Part shown: positions 26,582 through 37,806 of the stretch, piece by piece
Layout: each line of letters starts with the position of its first letter
Numbering within the stretch: the stretch's first letter is position 1
Assembly (NCBI GenBank): GCA_002778195.1
Contig: PCDI01000001.1
Span: 4,241,869 to 4,305,868 of the forward strand
DNA from: Raffaelea ambrosiae
Taxonomy: Eukaryota > Ascomycota > Sordariomycetes > Ophiostomatales > Ophiostomataceae
Length of the DNA stretch: 64,000 bases
Direction: 5' to 3'
Notes under the pieces: model-generated
What the model saw: the letters and a program-made list of their open reading frames with translations, nothing else
Told to the model about the DNA's origin: nothing
Databases searched by the model: none
Program-made: the position numbers and the translations under genes

Positions 26582-28400
26582 CGTCGGGGGGAGGAGTGCT
26601 TGGGCGCCACACCTGCCGGCTGCAAGTTGTGTGCCTATATCGCCGCCTCGTGGCTGGATGCGGCTCTCATGTCAAAACGAGGCCGAGAGGACACGCTGCA
26701 ATGTGCTATGGCAGACGGCAGGGACTGTCCGCGAACCACGGACTTTACGATTCACTCCGTGACCTCCCCGGGCATGCAGCGTGGGTGCGAGGCGCGGCAC
26801 AGAGAGGTGTGTGGATCAGAAGACACACGATGAAAGAACCAAAAAAAAAAGGAGTGAAAGCCGCGTTTCGCGATAATCCAGCCAGACAATGCGCCAGCCG
26901 TGCAACACCTGCAACAGAACAAACCAAAAAAAAAAAGACAGCCCAGTGCAGGGAAAAAAAAACTAACAAACACAATGCGCGGCTGTCTGCAGTCGTAGGC
27001 CGGACGCCGCTGGCGGAGTTGCGCACGCGTGCGTGTTGATGGCAAACGGGGGTCGTGATGGGGTGGGCGTGTGTTGTATTGTGTCTTTCCTTAATGACGA
27101 CTGAAAACGCGCTTTTGGAGCAATTTAGCGCCTTTGCCGTTAACCACGGCGCCGGGGTCCTGGACTGGGTCTGCAGTGAATGGTAAGGGACCCTGATGGC
27201 CGTTGTGATTGGTCGCCGTTGGGCTAGTGCTGGGGGGGCAGGTGACATGGCGCATATAGACGAGTATGTATAAAACAGCGTATTATATAAGACATCAATA
27301 CATACATGCTCTAGTAGATACATATTCTCCTGTCCAGCCAATCTCCAGACTCAGTGTCATCATTTCCACTCTGGGCACATCTCATTTTGGCCACTCTGCA
27401 TTCCTGCTTTCATCGGTGCCAAGCTCTCCGACCGCCCCGGCTGCTCACCGCGACCCCGAAGCTGGTGACAGTGGTGACGTTGGTGGCAGCATAGCCATCA
27501 ACGAGCGGCCCCCCCCCCCCCCCTCCAAAAGCCGGACTCAGCGGACAGACACTGGCCTAAAGGTCGCCCAAAGGGTCGCTAGCGCCGCGTTGCTGGTGCA
27601 ATACAGTGCCCATGTCCCCATTGTTGATCCATTGTTGACGGGTGTCGGCCAGCTGTGGGCTGTGGCTGTGTATGGACCAGAAGCTCAAGCTAGACCGCGC
27701 TAGTGCCAGATCGAGTAGTGCGCCACTCCGCCCAAAGAAGCCCATGGACCCCAAAGACCGCCTGCAAGACCCCCAAGCACCCACCCAAGCAGCCAAGATG
27801 ACGTCGCCGACTCGTTCCACCAACAAAGCTGCCCCCTCTTCCCTCCCCAAAGGCTGCTCCTTCTTCGTCTTTCCTAGTCAGCTTCGACGTCAACACGTCA
27901 ACCTTTCTCTTCCCTCCGCTGCAACCAGAAATCAACCAAGAAAGCCAATACGCGGGACTAAGCTTTTTTTATTCGCCTGCCACGAAGAGACCCTCTTTCG
28001 TCCCTTCAAGCTTACTCACTGCGCAGCCTGATATCCTTTCTTTTTTTGTTTTTGTTTTGCTTTCTTCTATTCTTCTTTCTGGACTTTTCTATTTTCTTCG
28101 TATCGCCATCACCTGTTTTCTCAACTCTTTTTCTTCGCCCTTTTTTATCTTCTCACGTTCCGCAACTTTCAGCTGCCTGCCTGGCTCCAATCGACCCTCC
28201 CCAGCACTGCGTACGCACGCACCCATTCCGACGACCGCAATTTTTTTTTTTCGTTTTTGTCCATCGTTATCTCGTCTCGCCGTCTTCGTCTGTCTCGATC
28301 ACTGTTTTTCTTTCTCGCACTCGCATCGCGAAACGTTGTCCCCCACTCGTTGTCGTCATCGCCCGATTCCTGAGCCTCCGAGCACAATCCACCAGTCGCC
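26582..28400. promoter_or_regulatory. 1.8 kb divergent promoter region between KMT6 and PIL1
   Basis: No gene is recognised between these divergent genes. The PIL1 side (27980-28400) is pyrimidine-rich, typical of a strongly expressed fungal gene with a long 5' UTR. A C15 run lies at 27509-27523. Short ORFs here have no protein-like features. Confidence 0.45.
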
Positions 28401-29853
28401 ATGCATCGCACCTATTCTATGCGCCAGTCGCGCGCGCCCACGGCGTCCCAGATCCAGGTGAGCACCGCCAATTGTCTCCCAGCACCCTCGTATCCCCTCT
28501 CCTGCTGACCCGACCTTCCCTGCAGAACCCCCTTCCGCCGCCGTCGAGCACAAAGTCTGGCCGTCTGTTCGGCCGTGGAGGCTTCGGTAAGTCCCGCACG
28601 AGACCACCGCGCGATGTCCCCCCCCTTCCCTCGTTATTCCCTCGCCTGCCGGACCACAGAGCGGGTGTACGAGCAGTTGTTTGTTCTCTCGGAAACTAAC
28701 ACCTTGGAGGACATGCTCTTAGAAGGAATGCGGCCGGCGCCTTCGGGCCCGACCTGGCCAAGAAGCTCTCGCAGCTCGTCAAGATGGAGAAGAACGTGAT
28801 GCGCAGCATGGAAATGGTGGCTAAAGAACGGATGGATGTTGCTGTAAGGAGTTCCCCTCCCCCCCGGTTCCTCCCTTGCACACTGGCATTGTCCGTACCC
28901 GCTTTGCGACTGACACACGCTCTTCCTAGCAACAACTCTCACTCTGGGGCGAAAACTGCGACGAAGACGTTTCGGATGTGACGGACAAGCTCGGCGTGCT
29001 CATCTACGAGATCGGCGAGCTCGAGGACCAGTATGTCGACCGCTACGACCAATACCGCATCACCATGAAGAGTGTCCGCAACATTGAGGCTTCCGTGCAG
29101 CCAAGCCGAGACCGTACGTCCCAGGAGGGATCTCCCCCCCATACGCTTTTCCCTCGTGCTCAAGGCTAACCACTTTCTTCCTCCCCAGGCAAGCAAAAAA
29201 TCACCGACGAGATCGCTCGGCTCAAGTACAAGGAACCCAACTCGCCCAAGATTGTCGTCCTCGAGCAGGAGCTTGTGCGCGCCGAGGCCGAATCGCTGGT
29301 CGCCGAGGCCCAGCTGTCCAACATTACCCGCGAGAAGATCAAGGCCGCCTACGCCTACCACTTTGACGCCATGCGCGAGCACAGCGAAAAGGTCGCCATC
29401 ATTGCCGGCTATGGCAAGCACCTGCTGGAACTGATCGACGACACCCCCGTCACCCCCGGCGAGACCCGTCCGGCCTACGACGGCTACGAGGCCAGCAAGG
29501 CTATCATCCAGGACTGCGAAGACTCGCTGACCAACTGGGTCAGCCAGAACGCTGCCGTGTCGGCCAAGCTGTCCACCCGTGCCCGCACCCTGTCCACCCG
29601 CCGCCGCAACCTGATCAAGGCCCGCGCCGAGGGCGTCGCAGTCGGCGGCGGCCACGACCTGTCCGCCCAGGACGCGCCGCTCGACCGCGAGCGCTGGGTT
29701 TCGGCAGCCGATCACCCAGCCAAGTACGCCGACGAGGTCGACGACGACGAGGATGAAGACGAGCTCGATGGTGTTGCTGACGATGACGACGATCTGATGA
29801 GCGAGAAGGGCCACGAGAGCCGCGGCCGGACGCAAGAGCCCGTTGCAGCGTAA
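28401..29853 (+). CDS. PIL1: eisosome core component, Pil1/Lsp1 family
   Basis: Five exons give 366 aa: 28401-28457, 28526-28586, 28710-28843, 28930-29113 and 29189-29853. The N-terminus MHRTYSMRQSRAPTASQIQ and the following RRNAAGAFGPDLAKKLSQLV are typical of the family. The BAR-like helical domain spans about residues 40-280, and the last 50 residues are acidic (DDDEDEDELDG). Family knowledge: Pil1/Lsp1 BAR dimers form the half-cylinder coat of eisosomes under plasma-membrane furrows and are regulated by Pkh kinases. The exon 3 acceptor is best placed at a GAG just 9 bp after a CTAAC branch point, because only this keeps GHALRRNAAG in frame. The nearer TTAG at 28731 would break it. Exon ends otherwise have GTGAGC, GTAAGT, GTAAGG and GTACGT donors. 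Converges with the NAA38-like gene. Confidence 0.92.
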
Positions 29854-30473
29854 GAAAAAAAAAGACAAATAAAAAGAAGTAGAACGACAGCTGCAATACC
29901 CCAACTGCAGTAGCGTCGAATGTTCAAACTGGTCGTTTTAATATCTCGCATTTCTCGACGTCCCGCAAACGACCTAGTTATCTCTTACCAAGTCATTCCT
30001 TGTTCTGGCGTTATCTCACCATTTCCTTACGATTTATCATTGTGTCTAGTTGGGCAACATATCTGTCTCTTTGTCTCTTTTCTTTTTCTATATATCTCCT
30101 TGAGTCTTTTATGGTATGTCGGATATTTGGTATAAGATCAGTGGTGTTTTGGAGACCGCTGCCGGATTTCACTGTTTTATTTCCCTCACATGTACTTCTC
30201 TGTGCCTTTGTTATTTTATTTTCATACACTTTCATATGTCGAGGTAGTAGTAATGTGTGTCTTGTCATAAAAAACCATAACCTGTATAGCTTTGGATGGG
30301 AAAGATGGAATCTATGAAAGGGCCTGTAAAAGACCAAAAAAAAATACATCTGCTTTATTTTCTTTCTGTCAAGCCAGGAAATGCTCAACATGAATACGAC
30401 CGAGCAGTTCTGTGTCTAGCATAGTTGAGACAGGAGTGGTTTGGTGGCGCAACTGCAGACCAGATAGCTCGTC
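29854..30473. other. convergent 3' spacer between PIL1 and the NAA38-like gene
   Basis: A 620-bp AT-rich spacer with many T-rich runs, consistent with 3' UTRs and poly(A) signals of two convergent genes. No coding gene is seen. Confidence 0.5.
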
Positions 30474-30983
30474 CTACCGCATCTGGCTCAAAAACTGTTC
30501 CACCTCAATTTTGACAATGTGCCGTCCCGGTACCACGACGAGTCCCAGGTACCGCGAGTTCATGTTCATGACAACCTTGCTCGCATCGACCCCTGCTGCG
30601 GCCGCCTGCTCTGCCAGCTGCTTGGCCGTCGGCTGTCGATATTCGTACGAGTGGGCGAGGACAATGTTCCGATCCTACGATGTTAGACTGGCAACGAAAG
30701 AGGGCTCGACCCAACATAGGCTCGGCAGGCTCGAATCATAGCTAACTGAAAGGAGAATTGAACCCAAGCAAGAACTGAAAGAGCCCCCAGCTCCTACACT
30801 CACCGGATCTGTGCACATAAACTCGCCCCGGAACATGCGGCCGTCGCTGGCATGCACCTGCAGGTTCTTGTTCAGCAGCGAGCGCAGGTAGTCGGCCGCC
30901 TCTTCCTTCTGGGCGGCAGCCTCGGGTGAAAGTGTGCTGCCGACACCCGAGGGAACGGTCTGGCCCGGGACCGGGTCTTCCAT
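30474..30983 (-). CDS. NAA38: Sm-like NAA38/LSMD1-type auxiliary subunit of NatC
   Basis: Two exons, 30983-30804 and 30674-30474, give 126 aa. The intron has a GTGAGT donor and a CGTAG acceptor and joins in phase 0 (TDP then DRNIVLAHSYEY). The Sm1-like part (LNKNLQVHASDGRMFRGEFM) and the Sm2-like part (RYLGLVVVPGRHIVKIEVE) match LSM-domain proteins. The DRNIVL and VPGRHI elements are typical of LSMD1/NAA38 rather than spliceosomal Sm proteins. Family knowledge: Naa38 is a small NatC N-terminal acetyltransferase subunit that acts on ribosomes. Assignment to NAA38 rather than another LSM protein is probable, not certain. The gene diverges from RAD2. Confidence 0.78.
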
Positions 30984-31712
30984 TGCCCCCCGGTGTGGTC
31001 TCTATGGCAATGCAGGTAATCCCTTTTGGGGGAGGAGACGACTAGTGAACGATTTCGAAATCGACCTGCAAATTCAGTCAGTCCTGTCCGTCTGACAGAC
31101 GAACACTTGGAACAGGGAACACTATGACGCACCAGTCTTGCAAATCCCTTTCTCTTCACAAGGCCATTCCTCAGCCTCTCCCTGTCTGGACATGGAAAAA
31201 GGCGACAAAGGAAAATTGCAAGTGAGAAGTAGTCTAATATGTCACACAGTACGGAACAGTATGAACTTGCGGGCGATCGCGCGCTATTATCGGAGTACTG
31301 CAGCTATTGGTCATACTTGGCTATTTTTTAGAGCGGGGCCGAAGTGCGTGACAGCGCGCCACTTGCGCGGGGCGCCGCCTGCTGGCATTCTGGCAAAGGT
31401 CGCGTTAATGGGCTGTATGCGACCGAGTGGGAAGCCAAAAAAAAAAAAAAAAAAAAACCGTTCGTGGCAACTTTGGTCCGTCTCACGCTTCTGCCTGTTC
31501 CCACCCCCTTGCATCTATCGAATACCCACCGATCACGACAAGCGTTTGCTTCCTTTGTCTTTCTCTCTTGCTTGTGCAGGAGCGGCAATCACATGCCGCC
31601 ATGAGCTGCAAACCGCCGTCGCCACCGTAGCGATCGCGGACAAGAGCGTTCTTCATAGCTGAAAGACGGATCAGAACAGACCAGTCCTGACTCTCTCCCC
31701 TCCTAACCCACC
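30984..31712. promoter_or_regulatory. divergent promoter region between the NAA38-like gene and RAD2
   Basis: A 729-bp spacer. It has an A21 run at 31437-31457 and short inverted words (for example gtctgacagac near 31091). Both promoters must be here. No coding gene is seen. Confidence 0.45.
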
Positions 31713-34700
31713 ATGGGTGTCAACGGCCTCTGGCAGGTCCTCCAGCCCTGCGCCCGTCCAACCAACCTGGCCACGCTCAACCGCAAGCGTCTGGCCGTCG
31801 ACGCCTCCATCTGGATCTACCAGTTTCTCAAGGCCGTCCGCGACAAGGAGGGCAATGCGCTCCGCAATTCCCACGTCGTGGGGTTCTTCCGGAGAATCTG
31901 CAAGCTGCTCTGGTTCGGCATCCTGCCCGTCTTTGTCTTTGACGGCGGCGCCCCCACGCTCAAGCGGTCGACCCTGCAGGCCCGTCGCCAGCGCCGCGAG
32001 GGCCGTCGCGAGGATGCTGTGCGGACAGCCGGGAAGCTCTTGGCCGTGCAGATGCACCGCATCGCCGCAGAGGAGGCGGAAAAGGAGAAGAGGCGGAAAC
32101 GACAGCAGCAGCAGCAGCAGCAGCAGCAGACCGGGGCCGCCCCCGACGAAGATGGTCTGGCCCAAGGCGAAGTGTTGCCGAGCGCTGACCAGATGGTCTA
32201 TGTCGAGGAGGCCCACATGACCCAGCGCGAGCGCCTGCAGAACCGCAAGTTCACCAAGCAGGACGCATACCACTTGCCGGCGCTGGATGCCGGGAGTCTC
32301 GACGGCATGGGCCGTCCGGACGATCCGCGCATCATGAGCATCGACGAGCTCGAGGACTATGCGCGCCAGTTCCACGCCGGCGAGGACATCAACTTGTACG
32401 ACTTTAGCAAGATTGACTTTGACGGCGACTTTTTCCAGAGCCTGCCGCCGGCCGACCGGTATTACATCCTCAATGCCGCGCGCATCCGCAGCCGGCTGCG
32501 CATGGGCCTCAGCAAGGAGCAGCTCGACACCATGTTCCCGGACCGGATGGCGTTTTCGCGGTTCCAGATTGAGCGCGTGCGCGAGCGGAACCACCTGACG
32601 CAGCGGCTCATGGTGGAGGCAGGCATGTCTGGCATCGATTTGACCATGGGGATCAATGGCGGCGGTGGTGGCCCTGGCGGCATCAACTCCCGTGTGGCCG
32701 GCGAAAGGAACCGGGAGTACATCCTGGTGAAGAATGACGGGGCCGAAGGTGGCTGGGCTCTGGGCGTCGTGAGCCGGGACAAGGAGCAAGGCCAGGTGCA
32801 CAAGCCCATCGATGTGGACGCGTTGCAGTTCCGCTACGACGGGGACAAGGAAAACGGCGAGGACGAGGACGAGGACGAGGACATGGAGTTCCACGATGTG
32901 CCTATCGAGGGCCTCAATCGGCTACCTACACGGCCTGCTGCTCCTCAGCCACCCGAGGACGATGCCGATGAAGACTCCATGTTTGTGGCCAGCTACGAGC
33001 CGGTTGCGCCGCCGGAAGCCAATCATGTTCCACGTGATACCCTCGTGGACGACGAGGACGAGGACCTGAACAGGGCCATTGCCATGTCGCTGCAAAACCA
33101 GCACGGTGCAGCGGACGACGACGATGATGCCGACAATGAAGAGTTTGAGGATGTCGATATCCCTGCTCCTGAGTGGAAGCAAAAGGCCGTGGCGGATACG
33201 CCAAGACCCATTATGGCCACGAGCGGCAAGATGGTCGCTCACATTGTCAACAACCGATCCAACGCAGCTGTTTCGGCGGCAGCAGCGGCAGCCAAGGCCA
33301 AGGCCAACGAGGCTACGAAAATAACCGGCAAGAAGGGCACTGCCGATCATACCGATCATACCAACCATGCCGACGATGACAGCAGTGATAGTGAGCTCGA
33401 CATTCGCGCAGCGATGGCCAAGGCGGCCAGGAAGAAGAGCCAGAAACCCGTCGCAGCACAGCCACCGCAAGCAGCAGCACCTATACATCCCATTCGGCCA
33501 CAAGTGAAAAACCCATTCGACGGGCCACTGCCGTTTGAAAGACTGGACTGGAGAACGTCAATCTTCGAGAAGAAACCAGCAGCAGCTGCTCCCAAAGAGC
33601 AAAGGAAACAGCCACAGCAGGCAGCACCAACGAGCGTTCCTACATTTGCATCGTCCATCAGTGCCTCTTCCATCTCAGCCGCCAAGGCCGCAGCAGCAGC
33701 AGGCGAGACTGGCGATTTGGAGCCCGACGAGTCGGATGATGATGATGATGACCTAGCTGGCGGATTTGAAAAGCCAAAGAAGGTCACTGAAGATGCAGAT
33801 ATTGAGGAGGACGAGGTGGAGCTGGAAGGCGGGTTCGAGAGGGACCCCGCTGCCGGCCTTGACGACTCAGCGCCCCGTCCTCTACCTCCTTGGATGATAG
33901 ACAACACCGACATACGGACGTCTGTGCGGCAGCAGCAGGCTTACGATGAGGAAATCAATGCCGAAGACAGGGAAATGGCCCAGGAAGAAGCACGGATGTG
34001 GCAGCGGCGGGAGGAAGAGCGGGTTGTCCAGATCGACTCTTCCAGCGACGATGGCAGCGATCTCGAGGTTCTGGATGCACCGCCGCCACCAAAGAAGAAG
34101 ACCCCGCCGCCAGTGCCCCGGGAAAATCCCGATATACAGCAGGACGATGCAGTCATGGTGGACATTCCCGGGCCAGAAACCGACGCTCCAGCTACGGAGG
34201 CTGCCCCAGCAGAAAAAGCAGCGGAAGAAAACGGACGAGGGGCTCGGAGTAAGGAACCGGAAGAGCCAGCCATTATAACAAACAAGTCCCGGCCGTCTTC
34301 GCCCGAGATAGAATTTGAAGACGTTAAACTACTTGATCAGCCAGCAGCAGTCCCATCACCAGAGGCCAAGGAGGATACTCCTGTGGACATTGCTCCGGAG
34401 GGGCAAACAACCATTGAACCTCCAGCCGAGAATGCTGCCCCTGCAGTGGATGTGGACGACGACGGCCTTTTCAGAGAGGGCGCTGCCAATGGAGACGAAG
34501 ACGAAGACGCGTTTGCTTTCAGTGACCCAGAGGACGAAGAGCTGCTGGCGCAAATGGCCGAGGAGGCGGAGGAACATGCGCGCTTTGCCAGCGAGCTCAA
34601 CCACAAGAGCACGCAGGAGAACCAGGCCGCGTACGAGCAAGAGCTCAAGGCACTCCGGAGCCAGCAGAAGAAAGACCGCCGCGACGCCGACGAGGTCACG

Positions 34701-35933
34701 CAGATCATGGTCTCCGAGTGCCAGGCGCTGCTGCGGCTGTTTGGCATCCCCTACATCACGGCGCCGATGGAGGCCGAGGCGCAGTGCGCGGAGCTGGTGT
34801 CTCTGGGCTTGGTGGACGGCATCGTCACCGACGACTCGGACACGTTTCTTTTCGGGGGCACGCGCGTCTACAAGAACATGTTCAACGGCAACAAGTTTGT
34901 CGAGTGCTACCTGGGCACCGACCTTGAGAAGGAGTTGTCCCTGTCGCGGTTGCAACTCATCAGCATTGCCCAGCTGCTCGGCTCCGATTACACGGACGGC
35001 CTCCCCGGCGTCGGCCCCGTCACGGCCATGGAGATCCTGTCCGAGTTTCCCGGCGCGAGCGGCCTCGTCGACTTCCGCGACTGGTGGAAAGACGTGCAGG
35101 GGCTGAACCGGCCCAAGGAGGCCGACGCCGACTCGACGTTCCGGCGCAAGTTTCGCCGGTCGCAGGCCACCAAGCTGTTTCTGCCGCCGGATTTCCCCAG
35201 CCAGGCGGTCGTGGACGCGTACCTGCAGCCCGAGGTGGACCGCAGCACGGAGCCGTTCCAGTGGGGGGTGCCGGACCTGGGCGGGCTGCGGACGTTCCTG
35301 ATGGCGACGATTGGGTGGAGCCAGGAGCGGACGGACGAGGTGTTGGTGCCGGTGATCCGGGACATGAACCGGCGCGAGACGGAGGGCACGCAGAGCAACA
35401 TCACGCGGTTCTTTAGCGGGTCCGTGGGCGCCGGGGCGCGGCAGGCCGCGGACAGCAGCAACGGACTGCTCGGCGACAAGAATGCTGTTGCCGTGCAAAA
35501 GTTGCCACCGCACATCCCCGAGGAGTATGCGCCTCGGCATGCGCCGCGCAACAAGACCACGGGGAGCAGCCGGCGCATGGCGGCGGCTGTCAGCAAGCTC
35601 AAGGCCAAAACGGCGGGCGGTGCAGCGGGTGCACCGTCGTCGACGGCCGAGGAAGGCGGCGCAAAAGCCAATGGCAATGGCAATGGCAATGGCAATGGGT
35701 CTTCGGCGCGGACTACGGGCAGAAAGCGCAAGGCGCGCGGCCGGGCATCGTCTACGCAAGCAGATGCAGAGGATGTGGATGCAGGCGCGGACGCTGCGGG
35801 CGAGAGCAGGGCAGACCAGAACGCGACTCAAGAGGAGGTTGGCGGCGAAGACGACGATGAATACGAAGACGTGGGCAAGGCCGGTCGACGGACAGCCAAG
35901 AAGAGGGGCAGCAAAAAGACCAAGTCGTCATAA
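31713..35933 (+). CDS. RAD2: DNA excision repair endonuclease, RAD2/XPG family
   Basis: A single exon encodes 1406 aa. The N-domain (MGVNGLWQVL start) carries the metal ligands Asp30 and Asp77. The I-domain spans about residues 970-1120 with the motifs MEAEAQCAEL, TDDSDTFLFG and GSDYTDGLPGVGP. Between them lies a long acidic spacer with a poly-Gln run (32101-32130) and a ubiquitin-interacting-type motif EDLNRAIAMSLQN. At residue 1227 QSNITRFF fits a PCNA-interacting peptide. The C-terminus is basic (KKRGSKKTKSS-like). Family knowledge: Rad2/XPG makes the 3' incision in nucleotide excision repair together with TFIIH. The length and order of parts match fungal Rad2. All catalytic residues that I can check are present, so it should be active. 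Confidence 0.92.
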   Translation: MGVNGLWQVLQPCARPTNLATLNRKRLAVDASIWIYQFLKAVRDKEGNALRNSHVVGFFRRICKLLWFGILPVFVFDGGAPTLKRSTLQARRQRREGRREDAVRTAGKLLAVQMHRIAAEEAEKEKRRKRQQQQQQQQQTGAAPDEDGLAQGEVLPSADQMVYVEEAHMTQRERLQNRKFTKQDAYHLPALDAGSLDGMGRPDDPRIMSIDELEDYARQFHAGEDINLYDFSKIDFDGDFFQSLPPADRYYILNAARIRSRLRMGLSKEQLDTMFPDRMAFSRFQIERVRERNHLTQRLMVEAGMSGIDLTMGINGGGGGPGGINSRVAGERNREYILVKNDGAEGGWALGVVSRDKEQGQVHKPIDVDALQFRYDGDKENGEDEDEDEDMEFHDVPIEGLNRLPTRPAAPQPPEDDADEDSMFVASYEPVAPPEANHVPRDTLVDDEDEDLNRAIAMSLQNQHGAADDDDDADNEEFEDVDIPAPEWKQKAVADTPRPIMATSGKMVAHIVNNRSNAAVSAAAAAAKAKANEATKITGKKGTADHTDHTNHADDDSSDSELDIRAAMAKAARKKSQKPVAAQPPQAAAPIHPIRPQVKNPFDGPLPFERLDWRTSIFEKKPAAAAPKEQRKQPQQAAPTSVPTFASSISASSISAAKAAAAAGETGDLEPDESDDDDDDLAGGFEKPKKVTEDADIEEDEVELEGGFERDPAAGLDDSAPRPLPPWMIDNTDIRTSVRQQQAYDEEINAEDREMAQEEARMWQRREEERVVQIDSSSDDGSDLEVLDAPPPPKKKTPPPVPRENPDIQQDDAVMVDIPGPETDAPATEAAPAEKAAEENGRGARSKEPEEPAIITNKSRPSSPEIEFEDVKLLDQPAAVPSPEAKEDTPVDIAPEGQTTIEPPAENAAPAVDVDDDGLFREGAANGDEDEDAFAFSDPEDEELLAQMAEEAEEHARFASELNHKSTQENQAAYEQELKALRSQQKKDRRDADEVTQIMVSECQALLRLFGIPYITAPMEAEAQCAELVSLGLVDGIVTDDSDTFLFGGTRVYKNMFNGNKFVECYLGTDLEKELSLSRLQLISIAQLLGSDYTDGLPGVGPVTAMEILSEFPGASGLVDFRDWWKDVQGLNRPKEADADSTFRRKFRRSQATKLFLPPDFPSQAVVDAYLQPEVDRSTEPFQWGVPDLGGLRTFLMATIGWSQERTDEVLVPVIRDMNRRETEGTQSNITRFFSGSVGAGARQAADSSNGLLGDKNAVAVQKLPPHIPEEYAPRHAPRNKTTGSSRRMAAAVSKLKAKTAGGAAGAPSSTAEEGGAKANGNGNGNGNGSSARTTGRKRKARGRASSTQADAEDVDAGADAAGESRADQNATQEEVGGEDDDEYEDVGKAGRRTAKKRGSKKTKSS
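35669..35698 (+). repeat. 6-bp aatggc repeat encoding Asn-Gly in RAD2
   Basis: Five units of aatggc encode NGNGNGNGNG in the disordered C-terminal region of RAD2. Confidence 0.7.
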
Positions 35934-37806
35934 AGCATGCTCTGGTTGATGGATATTTGGGCGTTGGCATTGAAAAATTGGCAGCATGGCTGGGTATTAC
36001 ATGACGTATGTTTTGGGTTGCTTTGGGGACAACGGAGTTGCTATCATGACAGTAGAGAACAATGAGAAACGAGATACCACTTTTGAACAATGGAAACGTA
36101 TTCGGGTGTCAATGCCATTGTCTTTGCACGTTTGTGCACATCCGGTTCGACCGGTGTAGTGAGGCAATACATGGGGACAGACATGGTTACACCACACAAT
36201 AGATCAGAGGAAAACACGTCATAGAGCAACAGGAGACGTGTGTGGTGTAAGAGAAACAATACAGAGTGGTTCTTCAATTTAAATAGCAGCAAATGCACGA
36301 CTTTGGTTTGTTTACGTTGCATTGTGTGTGCGATCACGTCACAGTGCACAGTTGCCTGCACATTGGACACGCACGGCGCCGAGCACATGTGAACTGTTGT
36401 CAGCCAATAACGGCACAGCCAAACGCTTGCCCAGATACTCGGCAATGGGAAAAGCAGAGTGACATGCGGGGGCTTGTAGTCAGCAGACAAGATGCGAGCA
36501 GTTGCCCTGTTTGTTGTGGTTGGGTGGAATTTCGCATTTATTTTCGCATTTGTTTTAATTTGCACCCTTCTTCCCCGGGTTCTGCCAATTTCCTTGGTCT
36601 TCGCCCCTCTCGAAGCCGAGGTTCACCAGCGAGGACCGGCCGCTTCCCAGCGAAAGGAAAGAGCCAAGGCACAAAACATACCAGTGACACCCGCCATCGC
36701 TCCCTCCACCACCACCCTTGCTCCCTTCGCTCCTTCCTCCCCTCAACGTCCCCCCTACACCAACACTACGCCCACCCTTTCGAAAAAATGCGGAGGTCGG
36801 CTTTTTTACGGGATCCTCCATTTCTGTAGTGTTCTTTTTTTTTTGTGGTTCGTCCTTTTTGGAAAGAGGAAACTTTCTTTTTTTTTATTTCGTCTGCAAA
36901 TCTGCGAATCCTCCCGGGAATGGACGAATCGTGAACATCCATCCGTAATCCAACTCTTCTTCTCCCTTTTCTTTCGCTTCAGTACCGATTGTCGCTCTGT
37001 CTGGGCCTTCCCTGAGAATTGCGAATTGCGAGCCTACTTGCTATTGTGTTGGGGCTGCCAGCGACCGTCAGCGAACGCCTCTTTGTTTTTTTAGGCCGCC
37101 CCACTTTCGGCCTTGCTGAGCGATTTCATCTGATTTGCCTCTCCTCACTTTCCCTCCCGCGGAGCGACTCCACGGCGGCCGCCTTCTTTCTCTTTCTCGC
37201 TCGCCTCCAACCCTCCCAACTCCATTCTCCTCCTCCACGGCCTCGCCTTCCTCTCGCCATTGTGTGACGCGACACCCCGTCTTGCTCCTCCAGTTTCAAG
37301 GGGCCATCCCCCCCTCCCCATTCACATTCACACCTGCGCTCGCCTCGGCCTTGCATCGCTTCCTCGTCCCTTTTGTTTCTTTCGTTTGTTGTTTTCCGTT
37401 CAATAGATTTACTGGGGGTTTTGCTGGGGCTTTCTGTTTCTTTTGCCGAGGACCGCTTTCGTCATCGCCGACTCCGGGCTACACATACACACACGACCCT
37501 ACCGACCGGACCGGACCTCTCTTTTCACGTTCCTCACGATCTTTTCCGGAATCGCAATCGTTTCCATCAAACTACGACAGAGAGTTCGCCTATATTGGAC
37601 GCGACACAATCGGACACGACGTCACAGACAACCAGCACATCCAGGCATCCAGGCATCCAGACAGATTTGTCGTGAGGATCCATCCGACAGGACCTGCTAC
37701 ACGCGCCGACCACACAACGGCAAAAGCCGGTCGCGCATAGCAGACAGCTTCCCTTCCTCCGCGCACAACACGCCTTTCCTCCAGCGCCCGCTCCCGGGAG
37801 CTGCCC
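35934..37806. other. 1.9 kb spacer between RAD2 and PEX13, likely long 5' UTR
   Basis: No gene is recognised. The right half (36830-37800) is pyrimidine-rich, as in fungal promoters and long 5' UTRs. Overlapping ORFs of 170-200 codons here lack any protein-like pattern, and several appear on both strands. Confidence 0.4.

Noticed and set aside
36120..36160. possible tRNA-like B box (ggttcga) near 36143
   Set aside because: The downstream cytosines of the B-box are missing and no cloverleaf arms could be paired.
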